From CBW1002 sp046081905 (lineage in GTDB: Bacteria > Cyanobacteriota > Cyanobacteriia > PCC-6307 > Cyanobiaceae), in contig JBJTWS010000256.1 in NCBI GenBank assembly GCA_046081905.1, positions 1 to 14,637 of the forward strand: a stretch of 14,637 nucleotides of DNA. The letters run 5' to 3'. Under the pieces are notes generated by a model. That model was not told the origin of the DNA. It was given only the letters and a program-made list of their open reading frames with translations, and did not search any database. Made by a program: the position numbers and the translations under genes. Positions 7,085-13,972 of this stretch are shown one piece after another. Every line of letters starts with the position of its first letter. Within the stretch, counting starts at the first letter, position 1.

Positions 7085-8820
7085 ATGGCATCCGATCCCT
7101 CCCCTCCACCAACGGGACTACCGCCGCCGCCCACCCTGCCGAGCTCCGCCAGCCTGGAGACCGCGCTGGAGGTGATGCGCCTCAGCCTCCTGCCCGACAG
7201 CGACGGCTCTGGCGAGGAGGAGCCGGGGGTGCGAAGCCCCTGCGTGCTGGTCCTGGAGGAGGGCGCCTCTGCGGCATCCTCACGGAGCGGGATGCGGTGC
7301 GCTGGGCCCTGAGCAACACGCCCGCGAACCAGATTCGCCTGGGCTCGGTGATGAGCCGCCCGGTGGTGCAGCGGCAGCGCCAGGACTGCCTCGACATCCT
7401 GGCGACCATGAGCCTGATGCGCCGGCACCGGATCCGCCATCTGCCGGTCGTGGACGAGCAGGAGCGCCCCACCGGCCTGGTGACGCTCACCAGCCTCAAC
7501 CATGTGCTGCAGGAAACCTTCTTCCTGCGGTTCCGCCAGGTGGTGGAGGTGATGACCCCACGGTGATCACGGTGCGCCCCCAGGACACCCTGCGGCAGGC
7601 GATTCAGACCATGGCCCTGCGCTCGATCAGCTGTGTGGTGGTGACGGAACTGCTGCCGGGGCCGGGATCGCGGCGGGAGCGCCCGGTGGGCATCCTCACC
7701 GAGCGGGACATCCTGCAGCTGCGGCGCCTGGAGCTCTCGATCGGCACCACCACGGTGGCGGAGGTGATGAGCAGTCCGCTGCGCTGCATCCATCCTTCCG
7801 ACGATCTGGCGGATGTGCGCGAGCAGATGCAGCGGATGCGGGTCCGCCGCGTGGTGGTGACCAACCAGGCCGGTGACCTGGTGGGCCTGATCACCGAGAC
7901 CAACCTGATGCAGAGCATCGACCCGGTGGACCTCTTTGGCGTGTACGAGATCATGCAGCGGCAGGTGCAGGTGCTGAGCGAGAGCCGCCTGGAGCTGCTG
8001 AACCGCCGCCGCTTCGACTTCAGCCGCGCCCTCAGGGAGCAGGAGTTCTGGCTCGCCTACCAGCCCCAGCTGGATCTGCGCTCGGGCAGCATCCGCTCCG
8101 CCGAGGCCCTGATCCGCTGGAACTCGCCGCAGCACGGCCCGGTACCGCCGAACGACTTCATCCCGCTGGCGGAACACTCGGGCTTCATCGTGGAGCTGGG
8201 CCAGTGGATCCTCACCACCGCCTGCCAGCAGGTGCGGCAGTGGATGGACCAGGGAAAGCAGCCGATCCGGATGGCCGTGAATGTGACGGCCCATCAGCTC
8301 CTGGAACCCAGATTCGTGAGCCAGGTCATGGCCACGCAGGAGCAGAGCGGCCTACCACCCGAGCAGCTGACCCTGGAGCTCACCGAGAGCGTGCTGGTGG
8401 AGAACAACAGCGCCACGGCGGACTGTTTCCAGAAACTTCAGCAGGAAGGGGTACGGATCTCGATCGATGATTTCGGCACCGGCTACGCCTCGCTCTCCTA
8501 TCTGCAGCACTTCCACTTCAACGAGCTCAAGATCGATCGCAGCTTCGTGAGCCACATCGACACCAACCACAAGGGGCAGGTGATCGTGCGATCCGTGCTG
8601 GACCTGGCCCGCACCATGGGGTTCACCACGGTGGCGGAAGGGGTGGAAACCACCCAGGCAACTCGAGTGGTTGCGACAGGCCGGCTGCGCGGTGATCCAG
8701 GGCTACCTGGTGAGCCGGCCCGTCCCCGCCCACCACTGGGAGCCCGGCTGGCTCAACGGGGACCGGCAAACAGCCACACCAGTACCACCAGAAGTCCCCA
8801 CCCCAGGGGCGCCAGGTTGA
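7085..8820 (+). pseudogene. Four-CBS plus EAL c-di-GMP phosphodiesterase, broken by three indels
   Basis: With three single-base corrections this reads as one 578-residue protein: four CBS motifs (about 7140-7310, 7340-7500, 7555-7740, 7755-7930) followed by an EAL domain (about 8020-8740). EAL landmarks are all present: EALIRW (8103), AVNVTAHQL, ELTESVLV, IDDFGTGYASLSYL, LKIDRSF and VAEGVET, so the intact ancestor should have hydrolysed c-di-GMP under CBS (nucleotide-sensing) control. Breaks: a G seems missing near 7261-7263 (frame resumes as GRLCGILTERDAVRW), a C seems missing in the C4 run 7556-7559 (resumes as TVITVRPQDT), and a G is extra at 7657-plus-1000, i.e. 8657-8658 (tail resumes as QLEWLRQAGCAVIQGYLVSR). 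The longest unbroken piece (from GTG 7563) still holds two CBS motifs and most of EAL. No GGDEF domain. The start could also be GTG 7025. Sequencing error is the alternative explanation. Confidence 0.82.
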
Positions 8821-8908
8821 ACAGGTCGGTGCCCAGGCTCGTGAGCGGCTGCAGCAGCCAGTGCACCAGGGCCATGGGGAGCACCACCAGCAGGGCCAGC
8901 CAGAGCAT
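8753..8908 (-). CDS. Small hydrophobic membrane protein, 51 residues
   Basis: A short frame starting MLWLALLVVLPMALVHWLLQ and ending LLVVLVWLFAGPR. Two hydrophobic helices (about residues 2-20 and 35-48) flank a polar-poor loop PLTSLGTDLFNLAPLGW, giving a plausible two-pass membrane hairpin. I do not recognise a named family. Support for it being real: its ATG follows the TsaC-like stop by only 3 bases on the same strand, it is strongly hydrophobic end to end, and it ends cleanly. Its last 68 bases lie antisense to the Pro-rich tail of the frameshifted CBS-EAL gene. Function unknown. Confidence 0.6.
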   Translation of the reverse strand: MLWLALLVVLPMALVHWLLQPLTSLGTDLFNLAPLGWGLLVVLVWLFAGPR

Positions 8909-8911
8909 CGT

Positions 8912-9499
8912 TCAACCCAGCCCGGGGAGCACGGGCATCACAGCGCCGCGCCGCAGCAACCGCCAGCCCCCGGAATCCTGCCAGGCGATCACGGTGCTCG
9001 CCTGACCGGAGGGCTCGGGCCAGGGGAGGGGCCCCAGCAGGGGCAGTTCGGGGAAGAGGGCCGCGGCCTCGGTGGCGGTGGTGGCGGGCGGCTCACCGGA
9101 GCGGTTCACGCTGGTGGTGGCCAGGGGACCACTGCGGCGGAGCAGGTCCCGGGCGGCGTCGCAGGCGGGCACCCGCAGGCCGAGGCTGCCCCCCCCGGGA
9201 TGGAGGGCCTCCGCCCAGGGCCCCTGGGCCGGCAGCACCAGTGTGAGGGCACCGGGCCAGCCCACCTCCGCCAGTTCGAACCACTCGGAGCGCCACTCCA
9301 GCGGCAGGCAGCCGCGCAGCTGCTCCAGATCGGCGCCCATCAGGATGAGTGGCTTGTCCTGGGGGCGGCGCTTCAACCGCCAGATCTGGGGCGCATGCTC
9401 CGGCTGGGCCGCCAGGGCCGGCAGGGTGTCGGTGGGGAAGAGGGCGGCCGCCCCGGAACGCAGCCGCTCCGCCAGGGCAGGGGCATCCAGAACCGGCAT
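8912..9499 (-). CDS. TsaC/Sua5/YrdC-family L-threonylcarbamoyladenylate synthase
   Basis: A 195-residue YrdC-fold protein. The family makes threonylcarbamoyl-AMP from threonine, bicarbonate and ATP for the t6A37 modification of ANN-decoding tRNAs. Visible motifs are FPTDTLPALAAQ (21-32), the nucleotide-binding KRRPQDKPLILM (43-54), WPGALTLVLP (81-90), LGLRVP (106-111) and ATTSVNRSGEP (127-137, the SxNxSG motif). It lacks the extra Sua5 C-terminal domain. The usual TxTVYGLG segment is changed to TDTLPALA, so activity should be taken as likely rather than certain. It lies 42 bases downstream of prmC on the same strand; prmC and YrdC-family genes are often neighbours. ATG start at 9499. Confidence 0.87.
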   Translation of the reverse strand: MPVLDAPALAERLRSGAAALFPTDTLPALAAQPEHAPQIWRLKRRPQDKPLILMGADLEQLRGCLPLEWRSEWFELAEVGWPGALTLVLPAQGPWAEALHPGGGSLGLRVPACDAARDLLRRSGPLATTSVNRSGEPPATTATEAAALFPELPLLGPLPWPEPSGQASTVIAWQDSGGWRLLRRGAVMPVLPGLG

Positions 9500-9541
9500 C
9501 GGGAAACGGGGAGAGAGGGCGAGAAGGAAGAGGGGGCGGGT

Positions 9542-10456
9542 CTAGCGGGGCGTTGACGCGGCTGGGGGCCTGCGGGCCTCGGCGAAGCGGCGGTGGCCCT
9601 CCAGGTCGGGGAAGGAGCCCACCGCCACCAGACCGGACTCCCGCAGCAGCTCCTGTACGGCCTCGCTCTGGTCATGGTGATGCTCCAGCAGCAACCAGCC
9701 GCCTGGCGCCAGGGCCGCCGGCGCCCCCGCGGCCAGGATCCGCAGGGCGGTGAGGCCATCGGGGCCGCCATCAAGGGCGAGCCGTGGTTCATGCTCCCGC
9801 ACCACCGGCTCCAGCTGCTCCACCACCGCCGTGGGGATGTAGGGGGGATTGGCCACCACAAGCTCCAGCTGCCCCCACCAGGGCCGCAGCGGCTCCCACC
9901 AGCTGCCGGCCACGCCCTCGATCCGCTCCCGCACAGCCGCCGCCCGCCAGTTTCGCTCCGCCACCGCCAGGGCCTCGGCGCTGAGGTCCACCGCCAGCCC
10001 CCGGGAGGCGGGCCAGGCCCGCGCCAGGGCCAGGGCCAGGCAGCCCGATCCGGTGCCCAGATCGGCCCAGAGGCCCACACCGGCAGGCGGCGGCGCCAGG
10101 GCGAGGGCCCGCTCCACCAGGAGCTCGGTCTCCTGGCGGGGAATCAGCACCCCGGGGGCCACGACAAGGTCGAGATCGCGCCAGGGGCAATGGCCCACCA
10201 GGTACTGGAGGGGCTCGGCGGTGCGCCGATGGCGGCCCCAGAGGGCGGCCAGGTCCGCGAGGCTGCGGCGCAGCGTCACGGGCCGCTCGGGATGGAGCCG
10301 CAGCCCCTGCAGATCACTCCAGGCCAGCCCGCCGGCCTGATCGAGCAGCCAGTCGAGGTCGGAGGCCCGCCCCCCCTGCTGCAGCTGCTCGCGCCGCCAC
10401 TGCAGCAGCACCTCCGCCGGGAGCGGCGGCAGCGGGGATTCAGGAGCCAGGGACAC
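9542..10456 (-). CDS. prmC: Release factor glutamine methyltransferase PrmC (HemK)
   Basis: PrmC uses S-adenosylmethionine to N5-methylate the GGQ glutamine of release factors RF1 and RF2. The 304-residue product has an N-terminal helical domain, the linker PLQYLVG (82-88) and VLIPRQETELLVE (103-115), SAM motif I ADLGTGSGCLALALA (131-145), and the catalytic NPPY motif VVANPPYIP (200-208) that holds the glutamine, then EPRLALDGGPDGL (223-235). All key elements are intact. I chose the GTG at 10456 (MSLAPES...) because it gives normal family length; the frame is open far upstream into dprA but without domain content. A 77-base gap separates it from dprA, with no visible terminator, and the TsaC-like gene follows. 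Confidence 0.95.
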   Translation of the reverse strand: MSLAPESPLPPLPAEVLLQWRREQLQQGGRASDLDWLLDQAGGLAWSDLQGLRLHPERPVTLRRSLADLAALWGRHRRTAEPLQYLVGHCPWRDLDLVVAPGVLIPRQETELLVERALALAPPPAGVGLWADLGTGSGCLALALARAWPASRGLAVDLSAEALAVAERNWRAAAVRERIEGVAGSWWEPLRPWWGQLELVVANPPYIPTAVVEQLEPVVREHEPRLALDGGPDGLTALRILAAGAPAALAPGGWLLLEHHHDQSEAVQELLRESGLVAVGSFPDLEGHRRFAEARRPPAASTPR

Positions 10457-10533
10457 GGGCCCTCCGGCGGCGACGGGGCCGGCCTCACTGCCTCCACGAT
10501 GGCGCCTGCCCGCGCTGCGGCGATCGGCCGCCC

Positions 10534-11754
10534 TCAACGGGGACGCCAGCACAGCCCCGGTTCCGCCCGCAGGACCCCCTCCACCTCCAGCCGCACCAGG
10601 GCCGGCAGCACCTGCTCGGCCGGCTGATCGAGCCGCAGGCAGAGCTGCTCCAGGGAGGCCCCCGCCCCCACGGCCCGCAGCAGCGCATCCTGCGGACCGG
10701 GCGGAGCGGGCAAAACGGCGAGCTCCGGGGCCCTCCCCTGGCGCCGGGGCCGCAGGGGTCCGGGTCCCAGCTGGCGGATCCAATCGGCGGGCTCGAGCAA
10801 CGGGGTGGCCCCCCGCGCCAGCAGACGGTTGCTACCCAGGGCCGAGGCCTTGCCGGCATCGCCCGGCACCACCCACAGGGGGAGCCCCTCGCGCCAGGCC
10901 CGCTCGGCCGAGTGCAGGGCACCGCTTCGCGGCGGGCACTCCACCACTACCACGGCGGCGGCCAGGGCCACCTGCAGGCGATTGCGCTCCGCGAAGTGCC
11001 CCGGTCGCACAGGGGTACCGGGGGGCTGCTCCGTGAGCAGCAGGCCCTGCTGCTCGACCCGCCGCTGCAGGGGAGCGTGGTGGCGGGGGTACACACGCTC
11101 CAGCGGAGTACCGAGCACCGCCACCGGCGCTCCGCCACCCTGCAGGCATCCCTCGTGCACGGCCCCGTCGATGCCCTCGGCCAGGCCACTCACCACGGGC
11201 CAGCCCGCCGCCGCCAGGGCCTGGCCCAGCTGGCGGGCCATGCTGAGGCCGTGGAGCGAGGGCCGGCGGGTGCCCACCACGGCCACGGCCTGGCGGCGCC
11301 GCAACAGGGGCCAGAGGCTGCCGCGGCCGGCCCAGTGGAGCGCCAGGGGAGGGCGCTCGAGCCAGCGCACAGCCGGGGGCAGGGCCGGGTCCCCCGGCAG
11401 CAGCAGCCGGCGTGGGTCTGGCAGGGGGCGTCCCCCCGGCGCCAGGGGATCCTCCCCCCAGAAGCGGCGATGGGCCACCACCTGCTCCACCAGGGCATCC
11501 CCCCAGCCGGGCAGCCGCCTGAGGCGCTCCGGCGCCAGCCGCCAGGCCTCCTCGAGGGATCCGCAGGCCTGCTCCAGGGCCACGAGGCGGCGCCAGCCGA
11601 GGCCCGGACAGCGGCTCCAGAGCAGCCACCAGAGTCGGCGGCGCTGATCCCAGCCGGACGAACCTCCGCCGGCAGGGGCGGGGGATGCCTCCGCGGGAGG
11701 AACCGGGAGCGGCCGCAGGGGCACCGGCAAGGGAAGCGGCAGGAGCTGACCCAC
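10534..11754 (-). CDS. dprA: DNA processing protein DprA (Smf)
   Basis: DprA binds incoming single-stranded DNA in the cytoplasm and loads RecA during natural transformation. The 406-residue protein has helix-hairpin-helix-like N-terminal sequence (LWWLLWSRCPGLGWRRLVAL, 41-60; LRRLPGWGDAL), then the Rossmann-like core: VAVVGTRRPSLHGLSMAR (157-174), VVSGLAEGIDGAVHEG (187-202), VAVLGTPLERVYP (211-223), HFAERNRL (253-260, usually FPxRNR), VVVECPPRSGALHSAERA (269-286) and VVPGDAGKASALGSNRLL (295-312). A C-terminal winged-helix-like segment follows (355-406), as in many DprA proteins. The start is GTG 11754, preceded by a Pro-rich stretch that may be over-long. It lies 26 bases after the thioesterase gene, and a LexA-like palindrome occupies that gap. 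Confidence 0.95.
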   Translation of the reverse strand: MGQLLPLPLPVPLRPLPVPPAEASPAPAGGGSSGWDQRRRLWWLLWSRCPGLGWRRLVALEQACGSLEEAWRLAPERLRRLPGWGDALVEQVVAHRRFWGEDPLAPGGRPLPDPRRLLLPGDPALPPAVRWLERPPLALHWAGRGSLWPLLRRRQAVAVVGTRRPSLHGLSMARQLGQALAAAGWPVVSGLAEGIDGAVHEGCLQGGGAPVAVLGTPLERVYPRHHAPLQRRVEQQGLLLTEQPPGTPVRPGHFAERNRLQVALAAAVVVVECPPRSGALHSAERAWREGLPLWVVPGDAGKASALGSNRLLARGATPLLEPADWIRQLGPGPLRPRRQGRAPELAVLPAPPGPQDALLRAVGAGASLEQLCLRLDQPAEQVLPALVRLEVEGVLRAEPGLCWRPR

Positions 11755-11768
11755 CCAGGATCGAGATC

Positions 11769-11782
11769 AGTACGCCTGTACT
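11769..11782. promoter_or_regulatory. LexA-box-like palindrome upstream of dprA
   Basis: AGTACGCCTGTACT is a 5-4-5 perfect inverted repeat. It agrees at every position with the cyanobacterial LexA box described for Anabaena, RGTACNNNDGTWCB. It ends 14 bases before the dprA GTG and overlaps the last two bases of the thioesterase TAG stop, so it lies in the only gap between the two genes. A repressor bound here would cover a promoter for dprA or block read-through transcription. No -10/-35 pair could be assigned with confidence. The site is also upstream of prmC and the TsaC-like gene if these are cotranscribed. Confidence 0.55.
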
Positions 11783-12287
11783 ATGCCACGGATCGGCCGG
11801 TTCCCGCCGGCCCCTGCTCGAGGCGGCGCAGGGCTTCAGCCAGGTCCTCCGGCAGGCGCCGCAGCAGGCGCCGCCCCACGTTCCCCGGAGCCAGGGCCAC
11901 CGGCACCAGCTCCACCCGGGCCTCGGCCGCGAGCACGCCACCGGGCCCCAGGAACCGGCTCCTCCAGGGCAGCCGCGCTCCCTGGCGCGGCAAGGCCTCG
12001 CTCCACAGCTCCACCCGATCGCCGTGGAGCAGGGGCTGGCGGTAGTCGATCGCGAGGGACACCACCGGCAACTCCAGGCCCCGGGCCGCCAGGTCGCTGT
12101 AGGCCAGGCCTGCGGCCGCCAGCGCCTCCACCCGGCCCTCCTCCAGCCAGGCGAGGTAGGAGCCGTGCCACATCACGCCGGCATGGTCGGTGTGCTGCGG
12201 CAGCACCACCCGCCGCAGACACCAGGCCGAGGAGGCGGCAGAGGGTGCTGCGGAGCCGGATCCGGAGGCGGGCATTTTTCTGTGCAT
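11781..12287 (-). CDS. Hotdog-fold acyl-CoA thioesterase, DHNA-CoA hydrolase-like
   Basis: A 168-residue thioesterase of the 4-hydroxybenzoyl-CoA thioesterase family. The signature LPQHTDHAGVMWHGSYLAWL (29-48) carries the catalytic aspartate D34, followed by EEGRVEALAAAGL and the second strand IDYRQPLLHGDRVELWSE (80-97). Cyanobacterial homologues such as Slr0204 hydrolyse 1,4-dihydroxy-2-naphthoyl-CoA in phylloquinone (vitamin K1, the photosystem I cofactor) synthesis, which is the most likely role; a general acyl-CoA thioesterase remains possible. The frame opens with GTG 12290 directly followed by ATG 12287, which I chose; ATG 12275 would remove four residues. The N-terminal 22 residues are Ser/Ala-rich and unlikely to be conserved. 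It heads a minus-strand series into dprA. Confidence 0.85.
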   Translation of the reverse strand: MHRKMPASGSGSAAPSAASSAWCLRRVVLPQHTDHAGVMWHGSYLAWLEEGRVEALAAAGLAYSDLAARGLELPVVSLAIDYRQPLLHGDRVELWSEALPRQGARLPWRSRFLGPGGVLAAEARVELVPVALAPGNVGRRLLRRLPEDLAEALRRLEQGPAGTGRSVA

Positions 12288-12358
12288 CACGGTCTGCGCC
12301 TGGGGCAGCGGCAGGGCCAGCCACCCGCCATAGGGTGACGCAGAGCTGGACCGTAGCC

Positions 12359-13207
12359 GTGTTCCGCAACCTTCTGATCGCCGATTCCGGCAAGGGTCAT
12401 GTCGAGGAAATGGTGCGCATGCTGCGCGCCATTCCCCCCTGCCAGCAGGCCCGGGTGAACCTCCTGCACGTGGTGCCCGAGCAGGCCGGCGAAGACTTCC
12501 AGCAGCACTGGCAGAACGCCGCCGGCATCGTGGCGGAGGCGGTGAAGCGCCTGGGCCTCAACCCCGGCGAGGTGAACACGATCATCCGCCAGGGCGACAC
12601 CAAGCAGACCGTGCTGAAGGTGGCCGACGAGCTGGATGTCGATCTGATCGTGATGGGCTCCCGCGGCCTCGGACGGCTGCAGTCGATCCTGAGCAACAGC
12701 GCCAGCCAGTACGTCTTCCAGCTCTCCACGCGGCCGATGCTGCTGGTGCGCGACGACCTCTACGTGCGCCACATCAACCGCGTTCTGGTGACCGTGGACG
12801 GCACCGGTGTGGGCGACGACGCCCTGCGGATCGCCTGCGAACTGGTGAACGGCATCCCCGGCGGCAGCCTCACCGGGGTGCACGTGAGCCGGCAGGACAT
12901 CACCCCCTCCCGCGGCGGCCGCAGCCCCGTGGATGAACTGCTGGAGAAGGCGGTGCAGCGGGCCCGGGGCTTCGGAGTGGACCTGCAGACCGTGCATCGC
13001 ACCGGCGACATCGGCCGGGCCGTGTGTGCCGCCGCGGAGGAGACGAAGGCCGATCTGGTGGTGATCGCCTCCCAGGATCGCCGTCCCCTGGTGGCCCGGG
13101 CCCTGGTCGACCTCGACCGGCTGCTGGGCAGCTCCGTGAGCGACTACATCCGCGTCCACGCGCCGGCCCCGGTGCTGCTGGTGCGGGAGCCGGAGCGCCA
13201 GGGCTGA
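12359..13207 (+). CDS. Tandem-domain universal stress protein
   Basis: A 282-residue protein with two Usp folds. Domain 1 (1-131) begins MFRNLLIADSGKGHVEEM and ends DLIVMGSRGLGRLQSILSNS (95-114) plus PMLLVRD, fitting the ATP-binding G-2x-G-9x-G(S/T) pattern closely. Domain 2 (138-277) begins INRVLVTVDGTGVGDDAL and ends DLVVIASQDRRPLVARALVD (232-251) then GSSVSDYI and APVLLVREPE, a degenerate form of the same motif, so the two halves may differ in nucleotide binding. Usp proteins are cytoplasmic and act in stress survival; no specific role can be assigned. GTG 12359 was chosen because homologues start MFRN; GTG 12335 is an in-frame alternative. It is divergent from the thioesterase with a 71-base gap. 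Confidence 0.9.
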   Translation: MFRNLLIADSGKGHVEEMVRMLRAIPPCQQARVNLLHVVPEQAGEDFQQHWQNAAGIVAEAVKRLGLNPGEVNTIIRQGDTKQTVLKVADELDVDLIVMGSRGLGRLQSILSNSASQYVFQLSTRPMLLVRDDLYVRHINRVLVTVDGTGVGDDALRIACELVNGIPGGSLTGVHVSRQDITPSRGGRSPVDELLEKAVQRARGFGVDLQTVHRTGDIGRAVCAAAEETKADLVVIASQDRRPLVARALVDLDRLLGSSVSDYIRVHAPAPVLLVREPERQG

Positions 13208-13209
13208 GG

Positions 13210-13239
13210 CCGGCGCAGGACGCCGAGTCCTCGCGCCGG
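13210..13239 (+). terminator. GC-rich hairpin just after the universal stress protein gene
   Basis: CCGGCGCAGGAC and GTCCTCGCGCCGG form a 12-pair stem with one bulged C and a GCCGA loop, starting 3 bases after the stop codon. There is no U-tract on the plus strand (A-rich sequence follows), so it may stabilise the 3' end or stop transcription only partly. Confidence 0.45.
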
Positions 13240-13248
13240 GAAACCAAC

Positions 13249-13288
13249 AAAAAAAACCAGGGCAGCGCTCACACGAGCGTCGCCCTGG
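13249..13288 (-). terminator. Intrinsic terminator of psbM
   Basis: Read on the minus strand, a 14-pair stem (CCAGGGC... to ...GCCCTGG, 13257-13288) with one A-C mismatch and one G-T pair and a 4-base loop is followed at once by eight T residues (13256-13249). It lies 33 bases beyond the psbM stop codon. On the plus strand the A8 tract lies before the hairpin, so it should not terminate the stress protein transcript efficiently. Confidence 0.9.
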
Positions 13289-13321
13289 AGAGGGAATGGG
13301 GCCGAAGACGGGGGGAAAGGC

Positions 13322-13429
13322 TCAGCCCCCCTCGCGGCTGCTGGTCTGGATGTAAAGAATGATCAGAAACACCGCCGGAACCAGAACGAACAGAAGGCTG
13401 GCGACGAACCCGAGATCGTTGGTTTCCAT
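13322..13429 (-). CDS. psbM: Photosystem II reaction centre protein M
   Basis: A 35-residue single-pass thylakoid protein: METNDLGFVASLLFVLVPAV and FLIILYIQTSSREGG. Residues 6-27 form the membrane helix; PsbM sits at the PSII dimer interface. The length and sequence are typical (N-terminal METND or MEVND and C-terminal IQTxSRE). It begins 27 bases after the ferredoxin stop on the same strand and is followed by a strong intrinsic terminator, so it is the last gene of this short unit. Confidence 0.97.
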   Translation of the reverse strand: METNDLGFVASLLFVLVPAVFLIILYIQTSSREGG

Positions 13430-13456
13430 GGCGGTGTCGGAGGTGCTGGGAGGGTA

Positions 13457-13972
13457 TCACCGCCGTTCGGCCGGCTCTTCGGGCCCTTCACCGCTCGTTG
13501 CGTTGCTGGAGTCGGCGGCGGGATCCGCCGCCGCTGCAGCCGGCGTCTCCTGCTCCAGCGCTTCCTCTTCGGACGGGGGCTCGGGCGGAGCCGGCCAGGC
13601 GATCGGCCCCGGGGGGAGGGGCTGGCTGCGGGCCGCCGCCTCGAGACGTTCCCGCTCGGCCAGGCCCACCTGGGGGCGGGTGAGCACCAGAACGGATCGG
13701 TTCACCAGGGTCTGGCAGGCCAGGCGCCAACTGACCGGACGGCGGCGCAGCTTCTGCTCCTCCACGGCTGTGGGGGGCGTGAGCGCACCGGCATCCAGGG
13801 GCTCGACGACCTCGACGAAGCAGGTGATGCACTGGCCGCAACCGCCGCAGTTGCCCAGTTTTCCCTTCAGCCCATAGAGCTCCACCCCTTCGCGCAGGGC
13901 CACTTCCCGCAGGTTCTCGCCGGGATAGCACTCCACATCGCGGCCCTCGCGAACGAAACGGATCACGGGCAT
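13457..13972 (-). CDS. [2Fe-2S] ferredoxin with acidic Pro/Ala-rich C-terminal tail
   Basis: A 171-residue protein with a Fer2-type domain at residues 1-100: MPVIRFVREGRDVECYPGEN then LREVALREGVEL, the cysteine cluster GNCGGCGQCITC (C42, C45, C48, C51) and a fourth ligand region RLACQTLV (C86). C42-x5-C48-x2-C51 plus C86 fits an adrenodoxin-like ligand pattern, leaving C45 extra. Residues 113-171 are a Pro/Glu/Ala-rich, probably disordered tail that typical ferredoxins of about 100 residues lack. I chose ATG 13972; the frame is open to 14050 but adds no family-like sequence. Its place between psbB (divergent) and psbM suggests a photosynthetic or PSII-assembly role, an inference from context only. 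It is a different lineage from the PetF electron carrier. Confidence 0.87.
   Translation of the reverse strand: MPVIRFVREGRDVECYPGENLREVALREGVELYGLKGKLGNCGGCGQCITCFVEVVEPLDAGALTPPTAVEEQKLRRRPVSWRLACQTLVNRSVLVLTRPQVGLAERERLEAAARSQPLPPGPIAWPAPPEPPSEEEALEQETPAAAAADPAADSSNATSGEGPEEPAERR

Noticed and set aside
6840..7112. N-terminal extension of the STAS protein up to 7112.
   Set aside because: No domain-like content; the added residues would make it longer than the usual single STAS domain, and MPPSAPALHI is a natural start.
7255..8660. Programmed ribosomal frameshifting as an explanation for the three breaks in the CBS-EAL gene.
   Set aside because: Three separate events are needed, two in one direction and one in the other, without classic slippery heptamers followed by structure. 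Decay or sequencing error is simpler.
8659..9005. The continuation of the EAL-containing open frame to 9005.
   Set aside because: From 8659 the frame is no longer EAL-like; the plus-one frame restores the QLEWLRQAGC...QGYLVSR ending and stops at 8818-8820. The remainder is read-through antisense to other genes.
11783..12358. Extension of the universal stress protein frame upstream to an ATG at 11783.
   Set aside because: The added sequence is Pro/Arg/Ala-rich, antisense to the thioesterase gene, and has no homology-like features; homologues begin at MFRN (12359).
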